DNA of 14,781 bases from Betaproteobacteria bacterium (GTDB lineage: Bacteria; Pseudomonadota; Gammaproteobacteria; Burkholderiales; Burkholderiaceae_E), in the NCBI GenBank assembly GCA_009922405.1, contig RFVZ01000039.1:1-14781 (forward strand), read 5' to 3'. The notes under the pieces were generated by a model. The model was not told the origin of the DNA, ran no database searches, and worked only from the letters and a program-made list of their open reading frames with translations. Positions within the stretch are counted from its first letter, which is position 1; every line of letters starts with the position of its first letter. Both the position numbers and the translations under genes were made by a program. Below, piece after piece: positions 6,930 through 13,914 of this stretch.

Positions 6930-9900
6930 ATGAAGAGAATGTTATTCAACGCAACCCACTCTGAGGAGTTGCGGGTTGCGATTGTTGACGGGCAAAAGCT
7001 GGTTGATATTGATATCGAATCAGCGGGTCGGGAATCCCGAAAGTCCAATATTTATAAAGGTGTTGTCACTCGGGTTGAGCCCAGCCTCGAAGCCTGCTTT
7101 GTCGCTTACGGCGAGGAACGACACGGATTTTTGCCGTTCAAGGAAATTGCCAAACAATATTTTCAGCCGGGTGTTGAAGGCCGGGCCACCATCAAAGAAG
7201 CCATTCGCGAAGGTCAGGAACTTCTAGTTCAGGTCGAAAAAGAAGAGCGTGGCAACAAGGGGGCGGCCCTGACGACTTTTTTGTCGCTCGCTGGTCGCTA
7301 CTTGGTGCTCATGCCGAATAACCCCAGGGGAGGCGGCGTCAGTCGGCGTGTCGAGGGCGAGGATCGCCAGGAATTGCGGGAGGCGATGGACCAGCTCGAG
7401 GTGCCGACCGGGATGAGTCTGATCGCGCGGACCGCCGGGATTGGGCGAGGCGTCGAAGAGTTGCAGTGGGACATGAACTACCTCCTGCAACTATGGAGGG
7501 CCATTGAAGAAGCAAGCAAAGCCGGGCAAGGGGCATACCTGATTTATCAGGAATCGAGCCTGGTCATTCGCGCAATACGGGATTATTTCACTGCCGATAT
7601 TGGCGAAATTCTCATCGACACCGATGACATCTATGAACAGGCTCGCCAGTTCATGGCCCATGTCATGCCCGGAGAGGTAAACCGGGTCAAGCGTTACCGG
7701 GAAGACACCCCCCTCTTCTCACGCTTTCAGATCGAACACCAGATCGAGACTGCATATTCCCGACTTGTCCCCCTGCCCTCGGGTGGTGCCGTCGTGATCG
7801 ACCACACCGAGGCCCTGGTGGCGGTCGACGTCAATTCGGCACGCGCCACCAAGGGCTCCGATATTGAGGAAACCGCGCTTAGAACCAATCTAGAGGCGGC
7901 TGACGAAGTTGCCAGACAAATGCGACTGCGTGATTTGGGCGGTCTGATCGTGATTGACTTCATTGATATGGAGAACACGAAAAGCCAGCGCGAAGTTGAA
8001 AACCGCCTACGCGAGGCCTTGAGCGTTGATCGCGCCAGGGTCCAGATCGGCAAGATCAGCCGATTCGGCTTGATGGAAATGTCACGACAGCGCCTACGCC
8101 CGGCGCTGAATGAGGGCAACCACATGACTTGTCCGCGCTGTAACGGCACAGGCGTCATTCGGGATATTGAATCTTCCGCATTGCAGGTGCTGCGAGTGGT
8201 TCAAGAAGAATCCATGAAGGAAAACTCCGCAGCCGTCTATGCGCAGGTTCCCGTTGACGTTGCCTCGTACCTGCTGAACGAAAAGCGCACAGAAATTGCA
8301 AAGCTTGAGGCGCGGGTGAAGGTCGACATTGTGTTGATCCCAAACAAGCACCTTGAGACCCCACATTATCGACTGGAGCGTCTCAAGCACGACGATGAGC
8401 GTCTGGCGAGCTACCGGGCAAGTTATTCCCTTGCTGAGGGACCCGCTGAAGACAGTTGGTACTTGAACCGCAAGACAGAGCAGCCAAAAGCACGCCAGGA
8501 AGCGGTTGTCAAAGGGATTACCCCAGACCAACCAGCACCGGTTCACGTGCCGCGTGAGGCGGATGCTGCCTCACCCAAATTAGGCAACCCACAAGGCCAA
8601 CAGGCGCCGGTCACCTCGTTCTCGGGGTCTCATGCCGCAACGTCCGGGTCCGAGAATCAAACCGGCATTATCGGCCGAATCATGGGTTGGTTACGCGGGA
8701 AGGCCGCCAATGAAGCGCAGGCACCTCGCCCCTCGGTCGCCGCGCCAGAGCCAACGGACGAGCGCTCGCGGGCACCTCGCAATCCACGTGATTCTCGCGA
8801 ATCAAGGGAACCACGCGAACCGCGTGAGCCTCGCGAAGGCGGCCGTAACGGCCGCGAACCTCGCGATGTCGGCGCGCGTCGCGAGGGACGCGCAGCCAAC
8901 GATAGTCGTCGAACCGAGAGCGCTGGACGTTCTGAATCAGCTGGCCGAGATCCCCAAGTCGTTCGCGAGGGCGCCGAAGGTCGGGGCAGTCGAGGCGGCC
9001 GCACCGGCAGGCAAGAGAGGCCTGCCGGCGAGGCCCGCGCGCCTCGGGAAGATCGACCACCGCGCAGCAGAGGTTCCAATGCAGAGGGCAGTGCAATAGA
9101 TGGCGCTGCGGTGGATCCGACGTCCGCCGTTCAAAATGGAGTCGCGCCGGGAATTCCTGCCGGCGTTGTTTTGGAGGCGAGAACCGATCAGCCCCATCAA
9201 GCCAACCCGGCCGATGATGCACTGCACTTAACGACGGATACCGAAGACACAGTTGAATCCGGCGAGGCCGCAGAGCGCCGTCGTCGACGCCGCCGCCGTG
9301 GCGGACGACGTGATCGCCCTGAGGGCGAGCGGACCGACGCCGAGTCGGGGCTTAGTGCCGAAGGTTCCGAGCAGGCTGCGACTGTCACGGAAACGCCTAT
9401 GGGCGAAGCCCCTTCGGCTGAGAGTCTCAGTGTTCAACCGCAAGACCGCCCAGCGCGTGCTCCGCGGGCACCACGCAGCCGGCGTCCGATTGACTCTGGC
9501 GTGCAGGATCAGGAATCAGCCGCCCCCGCGTTGCAGGCAGCGCCTGCGGAACCGATCGCATCGATTGAGCTGATTGCATCGTTAGAACCGATCGCGTCGA
9601 TTGAGCCGGTCATCTCGCCTGAACAGACAGCGCCGATCGCCCCTGTCGAATCGTCTGAAGCGGCCTCGAACTCAGTCGCTGAAGTGCCCGCAGAACCTGA
9701 AGTGATCGACATCGTCACGCTCGAACCCTCACCCGCGGAGGCAAAACCTTTCACGGCGGAAGTGAACTCGCCCGAGCCGGTTACGCAAGCGCCTCAGGCA
9801 CCCGTTGTCCTCACCGAGATTGTTGCCAATGCGGGTCTCGAATGGGTTCAAACCCGTAGTGACCTCGTCGTTGCCGAAGGTGCTAGCGAGGCGCCAAAGC

Positions 9901-9989
9901 CGCGACCCGCGCGAGTCCGTAAGCCAAAAGTTGAAATCGTAGCCGAGCCCCTTCAAATGGTGGAAACAAAGAACGACGGGGCACTTTAA
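6930..9989 (+). CDS. rne: Ribonuclease E
   Basis: RNase E is the main endoribonuclease for mRNA decay and rRNA/tRNA processing and the degradosome scaffold, acting at the inner membrane or in the cytoplasm. The N-terminal catalytic half (about 1-500) is complete: the S1 domain near 35-120, the DNase I-like domain with metal ligands Asp300 (AVDVNSARAT) and Asp343 (VIDFID), and the Zn-link CPRC (Cys401, Cys404). The C-terminal half (about 500-1019) is low-complexity and probably disordered. It has RES/REP tripeptide repeats (620-637), arginine-rich segments ending in eight consecutive Arg (783-790), hexapeptide repeats (874-909) and a conserved-looking end, GLEWVQT and EPLQMVET, resembling the C-terminal element of other betaproteobacterial RNase E proteins. 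The start ATG has GGAG nine bases upstream. Its stop overlaps that of a minus-strand small frame. Confidence 0.98.
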   Translation: MKRMLFNATHSEELRVAIVDGQKLVDIDIESAGRESRKSNIYKGVVTRVEPSLEACFVAYGEERHGFLPFKEIAKQYFQPGVEGRATIKEAIREGQELLVQVEKEERGNKGAALTTFLSLAGRYLVLMPNNPRGGGVSRRVEGEDRQELREAMDQLEVPTGMSLIARTAGIGRGVEELQWDMNYLLQLWRAIEEASKAGQGAYLIYQESSLVIRAIRDYFTADIGEILIDTDDIYEQARQFMAHVMPGEVNRVKRYREDTPLFSRFQIEHQIETAYSRLVPLPSGGAVVIDHTEALVAVDVNSARATKGSDIEETALRTNLEAADEVARQMRLRDLGGLIVIDFIDMENTKSQREVENRLREALSVDRARVQIGKISRFGLMEMSRQRLRPALNEGNHMTCPRCNGTGVIRDIESSALQVLRVVQEESMKENSAAVYAQVPVDVASYLLNEKRTEIAKLEARVKVDIVLIPNKHLETPHYRLERLKHDDERLASYRASYSLAEGPAEDSWYLNRKTEQPKARQEAVVKGITPDQPAPVHVPREADAASPKLGNPQGQQAPVTSFSGSHAATSGSENQTGIIGRIMGWLRGKAANEAQAPRPSVAAPEPTDERSRAPRNPRDSRESREPREPREPREGGRNGREPRDVGARREGRAANDSRRTESAGRSESAGRDPQVVREGAEGRGSRGGRTGRQERPAGEARAPREDRPPRSRGSNAEGSAIDGAAVDPTSAVQNGVAPGIPAGVVLEARTDQPHQANPADDALHLTTDTEDTVESGEAAERRRRRRRRGGRRDRPEGERTDAESGLSAEGSEQAATVTETPMGEAPSAESLSVQPQDRPARAPRAPRSRRPIDSGVQDQESAAPALQAAPAEPIASIELIASLEPIASIEPVISPEQTAPIAPVESSEAASNSVAEVPAEPEVIDIVTLEPSPAEAKPFTAEVNSPEPVTQAPQAPVVLTEIVANAGLEWVQTRSDLVVAEGASEAPKPRPARVRKPKVEIVAEPLQMVETKNDGAL
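8787..8840 (+). repeat. Six tandem 9-bp units coding RDS/RES/REP/REP/REP/REG
   Basis: Within the disordered half of RNase E, residues 620-637 are six tandem tripeptides of the form R-[DE]-x. The codons vary (cgt, cgc, agg; gaa, gag), so the repeat is kept at protein level rather than being a fresh DNA duplication. Such mixed-charge Arg-Glu stretches are common in RNase E tails and could bind RNA or drive condensation. Confidence 0.75.
9549..9656 (+). repeat. Six tandem 18-bp units coding hexapeptides in the RNase E tail
   Basis: Residues 874-909 of RNase E divide into six hexapeptides: EPIASI, ELIASL, EPIASI, EPVISP, EQTAPI, APVESS. The first and third DNA units differ at one position (GAACCGATCGCATCGATT versus GAACCGATCGCGTCGATT), giving a 36-bp higher-order period, while later units decay. 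This points to fairly recent expansion of the first copies. Confidence 0.75.
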
Positions 9990-10216
9990 ACCGCAGCACC
10001 GTAGGGCGAAACTTTCCGTTCCTGACCCGGTAAGCCGAAGTAGTGTCGGCTAACCTGCAGGACGGCGACAACATGGGGACTGGGGGTGCAAGCCATCAGG
10101 TTTGCCTCTTCGTCTCGTTCCGTTAACGAGGAGTCTTTGCACCGAATCGATCGCACCGGCATGGAAATCAGAGGCAAAGGAGCGGCTTCACCGCCCAAAA
10201 TGGTACGGACTAGCAT
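9986..10216 (-). CDS. Hypothetical small protein, 76 residues, between rne and moaA
   Basis: I do not recognise this protein. The frame runs from ATG 10214-10216 to a TAA at 9986-9988, convergent with rne; the two stop codons overlap in TTTAAA. It is proposed as real because its expression signals are better than those of most genes here: GGAGG (CCTCC at 10226-10230) nine bases before the ATG, a near-consensus promoter upstream and a palindrome at the expected transcription start. The product has a hydrophobic N-terminus (MLVRTILGGEAAPLPLISMP), a polar middle with two cysteines (CKDSSLTERDEEANLMAC) and a C-terminal part reading HVVAVLQVSRHYFGLPGQ. There is no signal peptide or membrane helix. 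An HTH-like look to VVAVLQVSRH is too weak to claim. A 75-codon plus-strand frame (10086-10313) overlaps it and is judged the shadow. Confidence 0.5.
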   Translation of the reverse strand: MLVRTILGGEAAPLPLISMPVRSIRCKDSSLTERDEEANLMACTPSPHVVAVLQVSRHYFGLPGQERKVSPYGAAV

Positions 10217-10236
10217 GATTGAAATCCTCCGGAACA

Positions 10237-10252
10237 CGCGCCTTAAGACGCG
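10237..10252. promoter_or_regulatory. Near-perfect 16-bp palindrome, candidate operator
   Basis: CGCGCCTTAAGACGCG matches its own reverse complement at 14 of 16 positions. It lies directly downstream of the -10 of the minus-strand promoter and spans the predicted transcription start of the small gene, an ideal place for a repressor. The binding protein is unknown, and the encoded protein itself is one possibility. Confidence 0.4.
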
Positions 10253-10279
10253 ATATATTGGTAAGTGGCGGCCCGTCAA
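10252..10279 (-). promoter_or_regulatory. Sigma-70-like promoter for the 76-residue small gene
   Basis: Read on the minus strand, TTGACG (plus 10274-10279, five of six with consensus) is followed after 16 bp by TATATC (plus 10252-10257, four of six). Transcription would start near 10245, leaving a leader of about 29 nt that contains GGAGG before the ATG at 10216. Confidence 0.45.
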
Positions 10280-10453
10280 AGTATCCATGGATGCGACCCA
10301 AGCCGCTTTATGAATTGGTCTAAGGTGCCGAATATTTCACCAACCCACGTTGACGGATCGAGGCAACCGGCGCGAGTCTGGTGTGACGTTGCAAACCCCT
10401 CCAATAACATCACTATCAACTAGCGTGCCCGCTGTTCGCTTCCACCCCTGCTG
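10280..10453 (+). promoter_or_regulatory. Upstream region of moaA
   Basis: No coding frame is supported here. A weak plus-strand promoter can be proposed: GTGACG (10383-10388), 16 bp, TAACAT (10405-10410), each four of six with consensus, giving a leader of about 37 nt for moaA. A TTGACG at 10350-10355 has no partner -10. I see no recognisable molybdenum cofactor riboswitch or ModE-like site, though I could not search for one. Confidence 0.22.
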
Positions 10454-11557
10454 ATGGCCGAACGTTCCATCCCGATTGCGGACCTTCGCTATTCGCCGGT
10501 CGCTCCAGCCATCCCGGCGACTGCGATTGAGCCTGACGGCAATCTCGTAGACCGGCTGCGAAGGCCGTTACGAGACTTACGCATCTCGGTCACCGATCGA
10601 TGCAATTTTCGGTGCACCTATTGCATGCCGAAATCTGTGTTCGACCAGGCCTACCAATTTCTTCCGCAAGCCTCCCTTCTGAGCTTCGAGGAGATTTTCA
10701 GACTCGCTCAACTCTTCGTGGCCCATGGCACCGAAAAGTTGCGTCTGACAGGCGGCGAACCCTTGCTGCGGAAGAACGTCGAAGAACTGATCACTCGGCT
10801 GGCCTCTTTGCGGACACCCCGTGGGGAGCCAGTCGAGTTAACGCTCACTACCAACGCGAGTCTTCTGGTGCGCAAAGCCGAGGCACTTGCAAAAGCTGGT
10901 CTCAAGCGGATCTCGGTCAGTCTCGATGCGCTGGATGATCAAACCTTTCGCCGGATGAATGACGTCGAATTCCCGGTCGCTGATGTAATCGCCGGAATTG
11001 AGGCTGCCGACCGCGCCGGCCTGCGCCCGCTCAAGATCAACATGGTGGTCCGTCGTGGTGTGAACGACCACGATATTCTGCCAATGGCGGCTCACTTTCG
11101 CGGATCTGGGCACATTCTCCGATTCATTGAGTACATGGATGTTGGCTCCTCAAACGGATGGCACCTGGAAGAAGTGGTGACATCCGCTGAGATCATCGAA
11201 AAAATTGGATCGCTTTACCCGCTTGAGGCTATCGATCCAAACTACGTCGGAGAGGTCGCCCAGCGTTGGAAATACCGCGATGGGAGTGGTGAGATCGGGG
11301 TCATTTCGTCGGTCAGTCAGCCATTTTGTGGAGACTGTTCACGAGCAAGGCTCTCCACGGAGGGACGGCTTTATACCTGCCTGTTCGCAACTTCCGGACA
11401 TGACCTGAGGGCCCTTCTCCGCAGTGGCCATAGTGACTCTGAAATTGCCAGTGCAATCGGACTCATCTGGAAGCAACGCGAAGACCGCTACTCAGAGATA
11501 CGCTCACACGCAGTCGCCCGAAGCGACCGGATTGAAATGAGCTACATCGGTGGCTAG
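10454..11557 (+). CDS. moaA: GTP 3',8-cyclase MoaA
   Basis: A radical SAM enzyme that performs the first step of molybdenum cofactor synthesis, converting GTP to 3',8-cyclo-7,8-dihydro-GTP with MoaC acting next. The SAM-binding cluster is Cys50-x3-Cys54-x2-Cys57 (CNFRCTYC). LTGGEPLLR (98-106) is the SAM-contact block, and the second cluster that holds GTP uses Cys292, Cys295 and Cys309 (FCGDCSRARL...YTC). The protein ends in the essential Gly-Gly (366-367). The 367-residue length and the N-terminus before LVDRLRRPLRDLRISVTDRC agree with betaproteobacterial MoaA. The ATG lacks a clear ribosome binding site. moaC, mobA and an intact moeA are not in the window. Confidence 0.97.
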   Translation: MAERSIPIADLRYSPVAPAIPATAIEPDGNLVDRLRRPLRDLRISVTDRCNFRCTYCMPKSVFDQAYQFLPQASLLSFEEIFRLAQLFVAHGTEKLRLTGGEPLLRKNVEELITRLASLRTPRGEPVELTLTTNASLLVRKAEALAKAGLKRISVSLDALDDQTFRRMNDVEFPVADVIAGIEAADRAGLRPLKINMVVRRGVNDHDILPMAAHFRGSGHILRFIEYMDVGSSNGWHLEEVVTSAEIIEKIGSLYPLEAIDPNYVGEVAQRWKYRDGSGEIGVISSVSQPFCGDCSRARLSTEGRLYTCLFATSGHDLRALLRSGHSDSEIASAIGLIWKQREDRYSEIRSHAVARSDRIEMSYIGG

Positions 11558-11753
11558 CAACGAACGTTCGTCAATTCAGCATTTGACAGCCACTTTAGAG
11601 GGATTTTCCGCGGGCTCAGTCTCTGTTGGCGAGGCGCAAATGTTGATCGCGCAGTGGATCAAACCAGTCGCCGCCTTGGTCACTTCGCAGGCGATTTCGT
11701 CGACGCGCTGCTTTTCGACGGACTGCTTTAAAAGCGCAGCCCTAAGGGCGTAA
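11550..11753 (+). pseudogene. Possible decayed moeA start, overlapping moaA end
   Basis: A 67-codon frame begins with GTG inside the moaA 3' end (8-bp overlap) and stops at 11753. Residues 23-41, SVSVGEAQMLIAQWIKPVA, resemble without gaps the N-terminus of MoeA proteins (pattern SVxxAxxxIxxxxxPVxxxxT), whereas the following SSTRCFSTDCFKSA has lost the usual GRVLAEDV character and the frame then ends. MoeA inserts molybdenum in the last step of cofactor synthesis and is often encoded near moaA in betaproteobacteria, so a truncated remnant is plausible. It could equally be a chance frame or a small unrelated gene. It runs 12 bp into the convergent MFS gene. The resemblance is from memory of the family, not from an alignment. 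Confidence 0.33.
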
Positions 11754-12986
11754 CGCGAGACTCCTGGAGATCGCTGCGGCGATCATTACGCCAACCAATA
11801 TAGAACACGCGGCGATTGCGATGGCTGCGCCGGGTTGTTGATGGTCCAAGAAAAATCCCAAGATCGCTGGCCCCATTGCGGCACCCACGTCGATGCCTGA
11901 ATACACAAGACCAAAAACCCGCCCGCTTGATTTCACCGGCGCTGCTTTGCGCACCAGCATATCTCGGGATGGTTGCAAGATGCCCATTAAAAAACCAGCG
12001 ATCCCCAGCAAGGGCAAGATCATGAGTTCCGGGGCGATGCCGCTTGCGAGAATCAACAGAAGCAACGAACAACCAAGTAAGGCACCCATCGCGATCCGCT
12101 CATGCCGACTTGAAGCGGCAGCGATAAAACCACCGGTGAACATTCCACACGCTCCCGCAAGCAAATAGAGGGTCAAGGCGCCCGTTGCTGTCGCCGCACT
12201 GATACCGTAAATCGAACGCAGCGACTGTGGCGCGAAATTCTGGAGCCCTGTGCTAGCGAGCGTCACCGCCACAAAAAACAGAAAGCAAAGGATCACGCTT
12301 GGGGTAATCCAAACGGGCAAACTCCACAGACCCGAATGCGCGCCTGGTTGACCGTCAGAGCCCGGCGCGCGGGCGGGAGCCTCAAGAACCTCGAATGACC
12401 GGGGACGGAACAGGATGAGCCCAATCACCAGAATGCCAAGTAAAGTCGCGGAGCCGATTGCCGCGCGCCATCCGTAGAGCAGCGCGAGCGGAAGCATGAT
12501 CGCGGGTGCCGCAGCGTAACCAAGGTTGCCCGACAAGCCATGCACGGAAAATGCATGGCCGATTCGTCGTGTCGAAATTTTAGAATTGAGGACCGAATAG
12601 TCTGCAGGATGCATGACGCAATTTCCCAGACCAATTAAAGCAGCAGCAGCCAGCAAACTGGCGTAACCTCCGGCGGCCGCGGCCACTGCGGCACCGGCGC
12701 TCATCGAAGCCATCCCAAATATCAGGCTATGGCGAGATCCAAATCGGTCGACAACAAATCCGGCAAGCGCCTGCCCAACACCGGAAACCACAAAGAAAAC
12801 CGTTGTTATGACCCCCAGCATGGTCCACGAGAGACCGAATTCTTCACGCAAAAAGGGAAACAGCGGGGGTATTACAAGCTGATAGAAATGAGAAGCGCCA
12901 TGGGCTATGCCGACCAGCCCGATGACCTCGACGTCTGCCCGGAACGAACGCTGCTCGAGGAGATCCCCGTCAGTCGCTGCGCTCAC
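11742..12986 (-). CDS. Major facilitator superfamily transporter
   Basis: A 414-residue inner-membrane transporter with about twelve hydrophobic helices in two six-helix halves. The cytoplasmic linker (about 194-222) is rich in Pro, Ala and Gly. Landmarks are the N-terminal HGASHFYQLVIPPLFPFL (29-46), a motif-A loop with DRFG at 80-83, and GLGNCVMHPADY (119-130). The HxxxHFY...PPLFP...DRFG pattern places it near the fosmidomycin-resistance-like (Fsr) branch of MFS, but the substrate is unknown. The start is GTG (12984-12986) with no strong ribosome binding site; no Met lies close downstream in frame. It follows the two cytochrome c genes on the same strand, 31 bp behind the nearer one, so it may be co-transcribed. 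Its stop lies within the moeA-like remnant. Confidence 0.92.
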   Translation of the reverse strand: MSAATDGDLLEQRSFRADVEVIGLVGIAHGASHFYQLVIPPLFPFLREEFGLSWTMLGVITTVFFVVSGVGQALAGFVVDRFGSRHSLIFGMASMSAGAAVAAAAGGYASLLAAAALIGLGNCVMHPADYSVLNSKISTRRIGHAFSVHGLSGNLGYAAAPAIMLPLALLYGWRAAIGSATLLGILVIGLILFRPRSFEVLEAPARAPGSDGQPGAHSGLWSLPVWITPSVILCFLFFVAVTLASTGLQNFAPQSLRSIYGISAATATGALTLYLLAGACGMFTGGFIAAASSRHERIAMGALLGCSLLLLILASGIAPELMILPLLGIAGFLMGILQPSRDMLVRKAAPVKSSGRVFGLVYSGIDVGAAMGPAILGFFLDHQQPGAAIAIAACSILVGVMIAAAISRSLALRP

Positions 12987-13017
12987 CGGTTGAGATTTTT
13001 CGCTCGGCCTTGCCGGC

Positions 13018-13371
13018 CTACTTTCGAACGACCAACTGTCCCGGCATCGACGCGTAGTACGCCGCCAGGTCGCCGACTTCTTTTTTAGTCAGCGCTTTCG
13101 CCTGCGCACCCATGATGGCGTTCTTGCGATTATCGCTGCGGTAATCGAGGAGGGCCTGACGAAGGTAATCCTGATGTTGGCCTGCGAGGCGCGGATAAGA
13201 TGGATCAACTGGCGCATTGCCTTCCTTTCCGTGACAGGCCGAACAAACCTGTTCGGCCTTTTCTTTCGCGCCAGAAAGGTCAGCAGCGTGAGCCGAAACG
13301 AAAGGCACGAAGGCGCTCGCCGACATCAGGGCGACTACCAAACGGCCCGCAAACAGTGTGCTGGAGTACAT
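13018..13371 (-). CDS. Periplasmic monohaem cytochrome c (c553/c4-like)
   Basis: A 117-residue class I cytochrome c. A Sec signal peptide (hydrophobic core about 9-25, likely cleavage after Ala-His-Ala at 27-29) exports it to the periplasm, where haem is attached at Cys43-x-x-Cys46-His47 (CSACHG). The distal axial ligand is probably Met87 in NAIMGAQA. YPRLAGQHQDYLRQALLDYR is the typical c4/c553 helix region, and DLAAYYASM closes the fold. It is the second gene of the cytochrome pair, 20 bp after its neighbour, suggesting co-expression. The ATG at 13371 has a modest GGGA upstream. It probably passes electrons to a terminal oxidase or reductase that is not in this window. Confidence 0.93.
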   Translation of the reverse strand: MYSSTLFAGRLVVALMSASAFVPFVSAHAADLSGAKEKAEQVCSACHGKEGNAPVDPSYPRLAGQHQDYLRQALLDYRSDNRKNAIMGAQAKALTKKEVGDLAAYYASMPGQLVVRK

Positions 13372-13391
13372 CGTAGTGTCCCGGATGGTGA

Positions 13392-13754
13392 TTATTTGGC
13401 TGCAGCAGCGGCTGCAGTCGCACCGTTGCCACCGTAATAAGCTGCGAGATCTGCCATATCCTGATCAGACAAGGTCGCAGCGATACCTCGCATTGTCGGA
13501 TGGCTACGTTCGCCTTTCTTGTAGGCCATAAGCGCGTTTTCGAGATACTTCGGTGACTGTCCCGAGATCATCGGTACCGAATAGACGCTCGGAAAGGAGG
13601 CCTTGTAGCCGGGGATGCCATGGCAGCCGATACACATCGAGTTCTTGTTCTTAGCGGCTTCAGCATTTCCCTGGACCGCATCGGCGGCGAGCAAGGAAGT
13701 CGAAGTGAGCGATGCCAACACAAGAACCGACGCCGCGAAAGCAGATGACTTCAT
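13392..13754 (-). CDS. Periplasmic monohaem cytochrome c
   Basis: A 120-residue class I cytochrome c counted from the ATG at 13754. The frame extends to a TTG at 13793, but the ATG starts a clean signal peptide (MKSSAFAASVLVLASL, cleavage near LLAADA) and has GGGA a few bases upstream. Haem ligands are Cys41-x-x-Cys44-His45 (CIGCHG) and probably Met88 in HPTMRGIA. The segment SGQSPKYLENALMAYKKGER matches the c4/c553 fold, as does DLAAYYGG. The protein ends in an alanine-rich tail (GATAAAAAAK). It leads the cytochrome-cytochrome-MFS run and diverges from the MoxR ATPase. Its sequence differs enough from the neighbouring cytochrome that the pair looks like an old duplication. Confidence 0.92.
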   Translation of the reverse strand: MKSSAFAASVLVLASLTSTSLLAADAVQGNAEAAKNKNSMCIGCHGIPGYKASFPSVYSVPMISGQSPKYLENALMAYKKGERSHPTMRGIAATLSDQDMADLAAYYGGNGATAAAAAAK

Positions 13755-13914
13755 GCGGATCCCAAACAGTAGAAGAATAGACACAACACGCAAGGGTTCT
13801 GATTTTACCGAGCGGCCTGACTAACCGCCAGTTTGGTGCACCGCAATCCAACAATGCGACGATCCGACGCATGAAGCAATAGGCACCGACAATCGATCCA
13901 GTATGATCGACATC
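13755..13914. promoter_or_regulatory. Divergent regulatory gap, cytochrome pair / MoxR ATPase
   Basis: These 160 bp must hold promoters for both directions. On the minus strand TAAAAT (ATTTTA at 13802-13807) is a fair -10 for the cytochrome genes, though its -35 is poor. On the plus strand TATGAT at 13902-13907 is a fair -10 that would start transcription almost at the ATPase ATG. Neither is strong. Confidence 0.25.

Noticed and set aside
6497..7048. 183-codon minus-strand frame across the rne leader and start
   Set aside because: It overlaps the conserved RNase E N-terminus, its protein is low-complexity and Arg/Ser-rich, and no ribosome binding site or family similarity was seen.
8632..9222. 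Several long frames on both strands inside the RNase E tail
   Set aside because: They are Arg/Pro/Ala-rich shadows created by GC-rich repetitive coding sequence; the RNase E frame itself is continuous through the region.
10029..10055. Stem-loop GGTaAGCCGA...TCGGCTaACC after rne, as a terminator
   Set aside because: The stem is 9 bp with one mismatch but has no T-run in the plus direction, and it lies within the minus-strand coding frame.
10086..10313. 75-codon plus-strand frame in the rne-moaA gap
   Set aside because: It begins at a GTG and is antisense to the minus-strand frame that has the better promoter and GGAGG site. It remains the main rival if the minus-strand gene is not conserved.
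11739..11749. GCCC-TAA-GGGC hairpin between moaA remnant and MFS gene as a terminator
   Set aside because: The stem is only 4 bp and the T-run in the minus direction is short and displaced, too weak to call.
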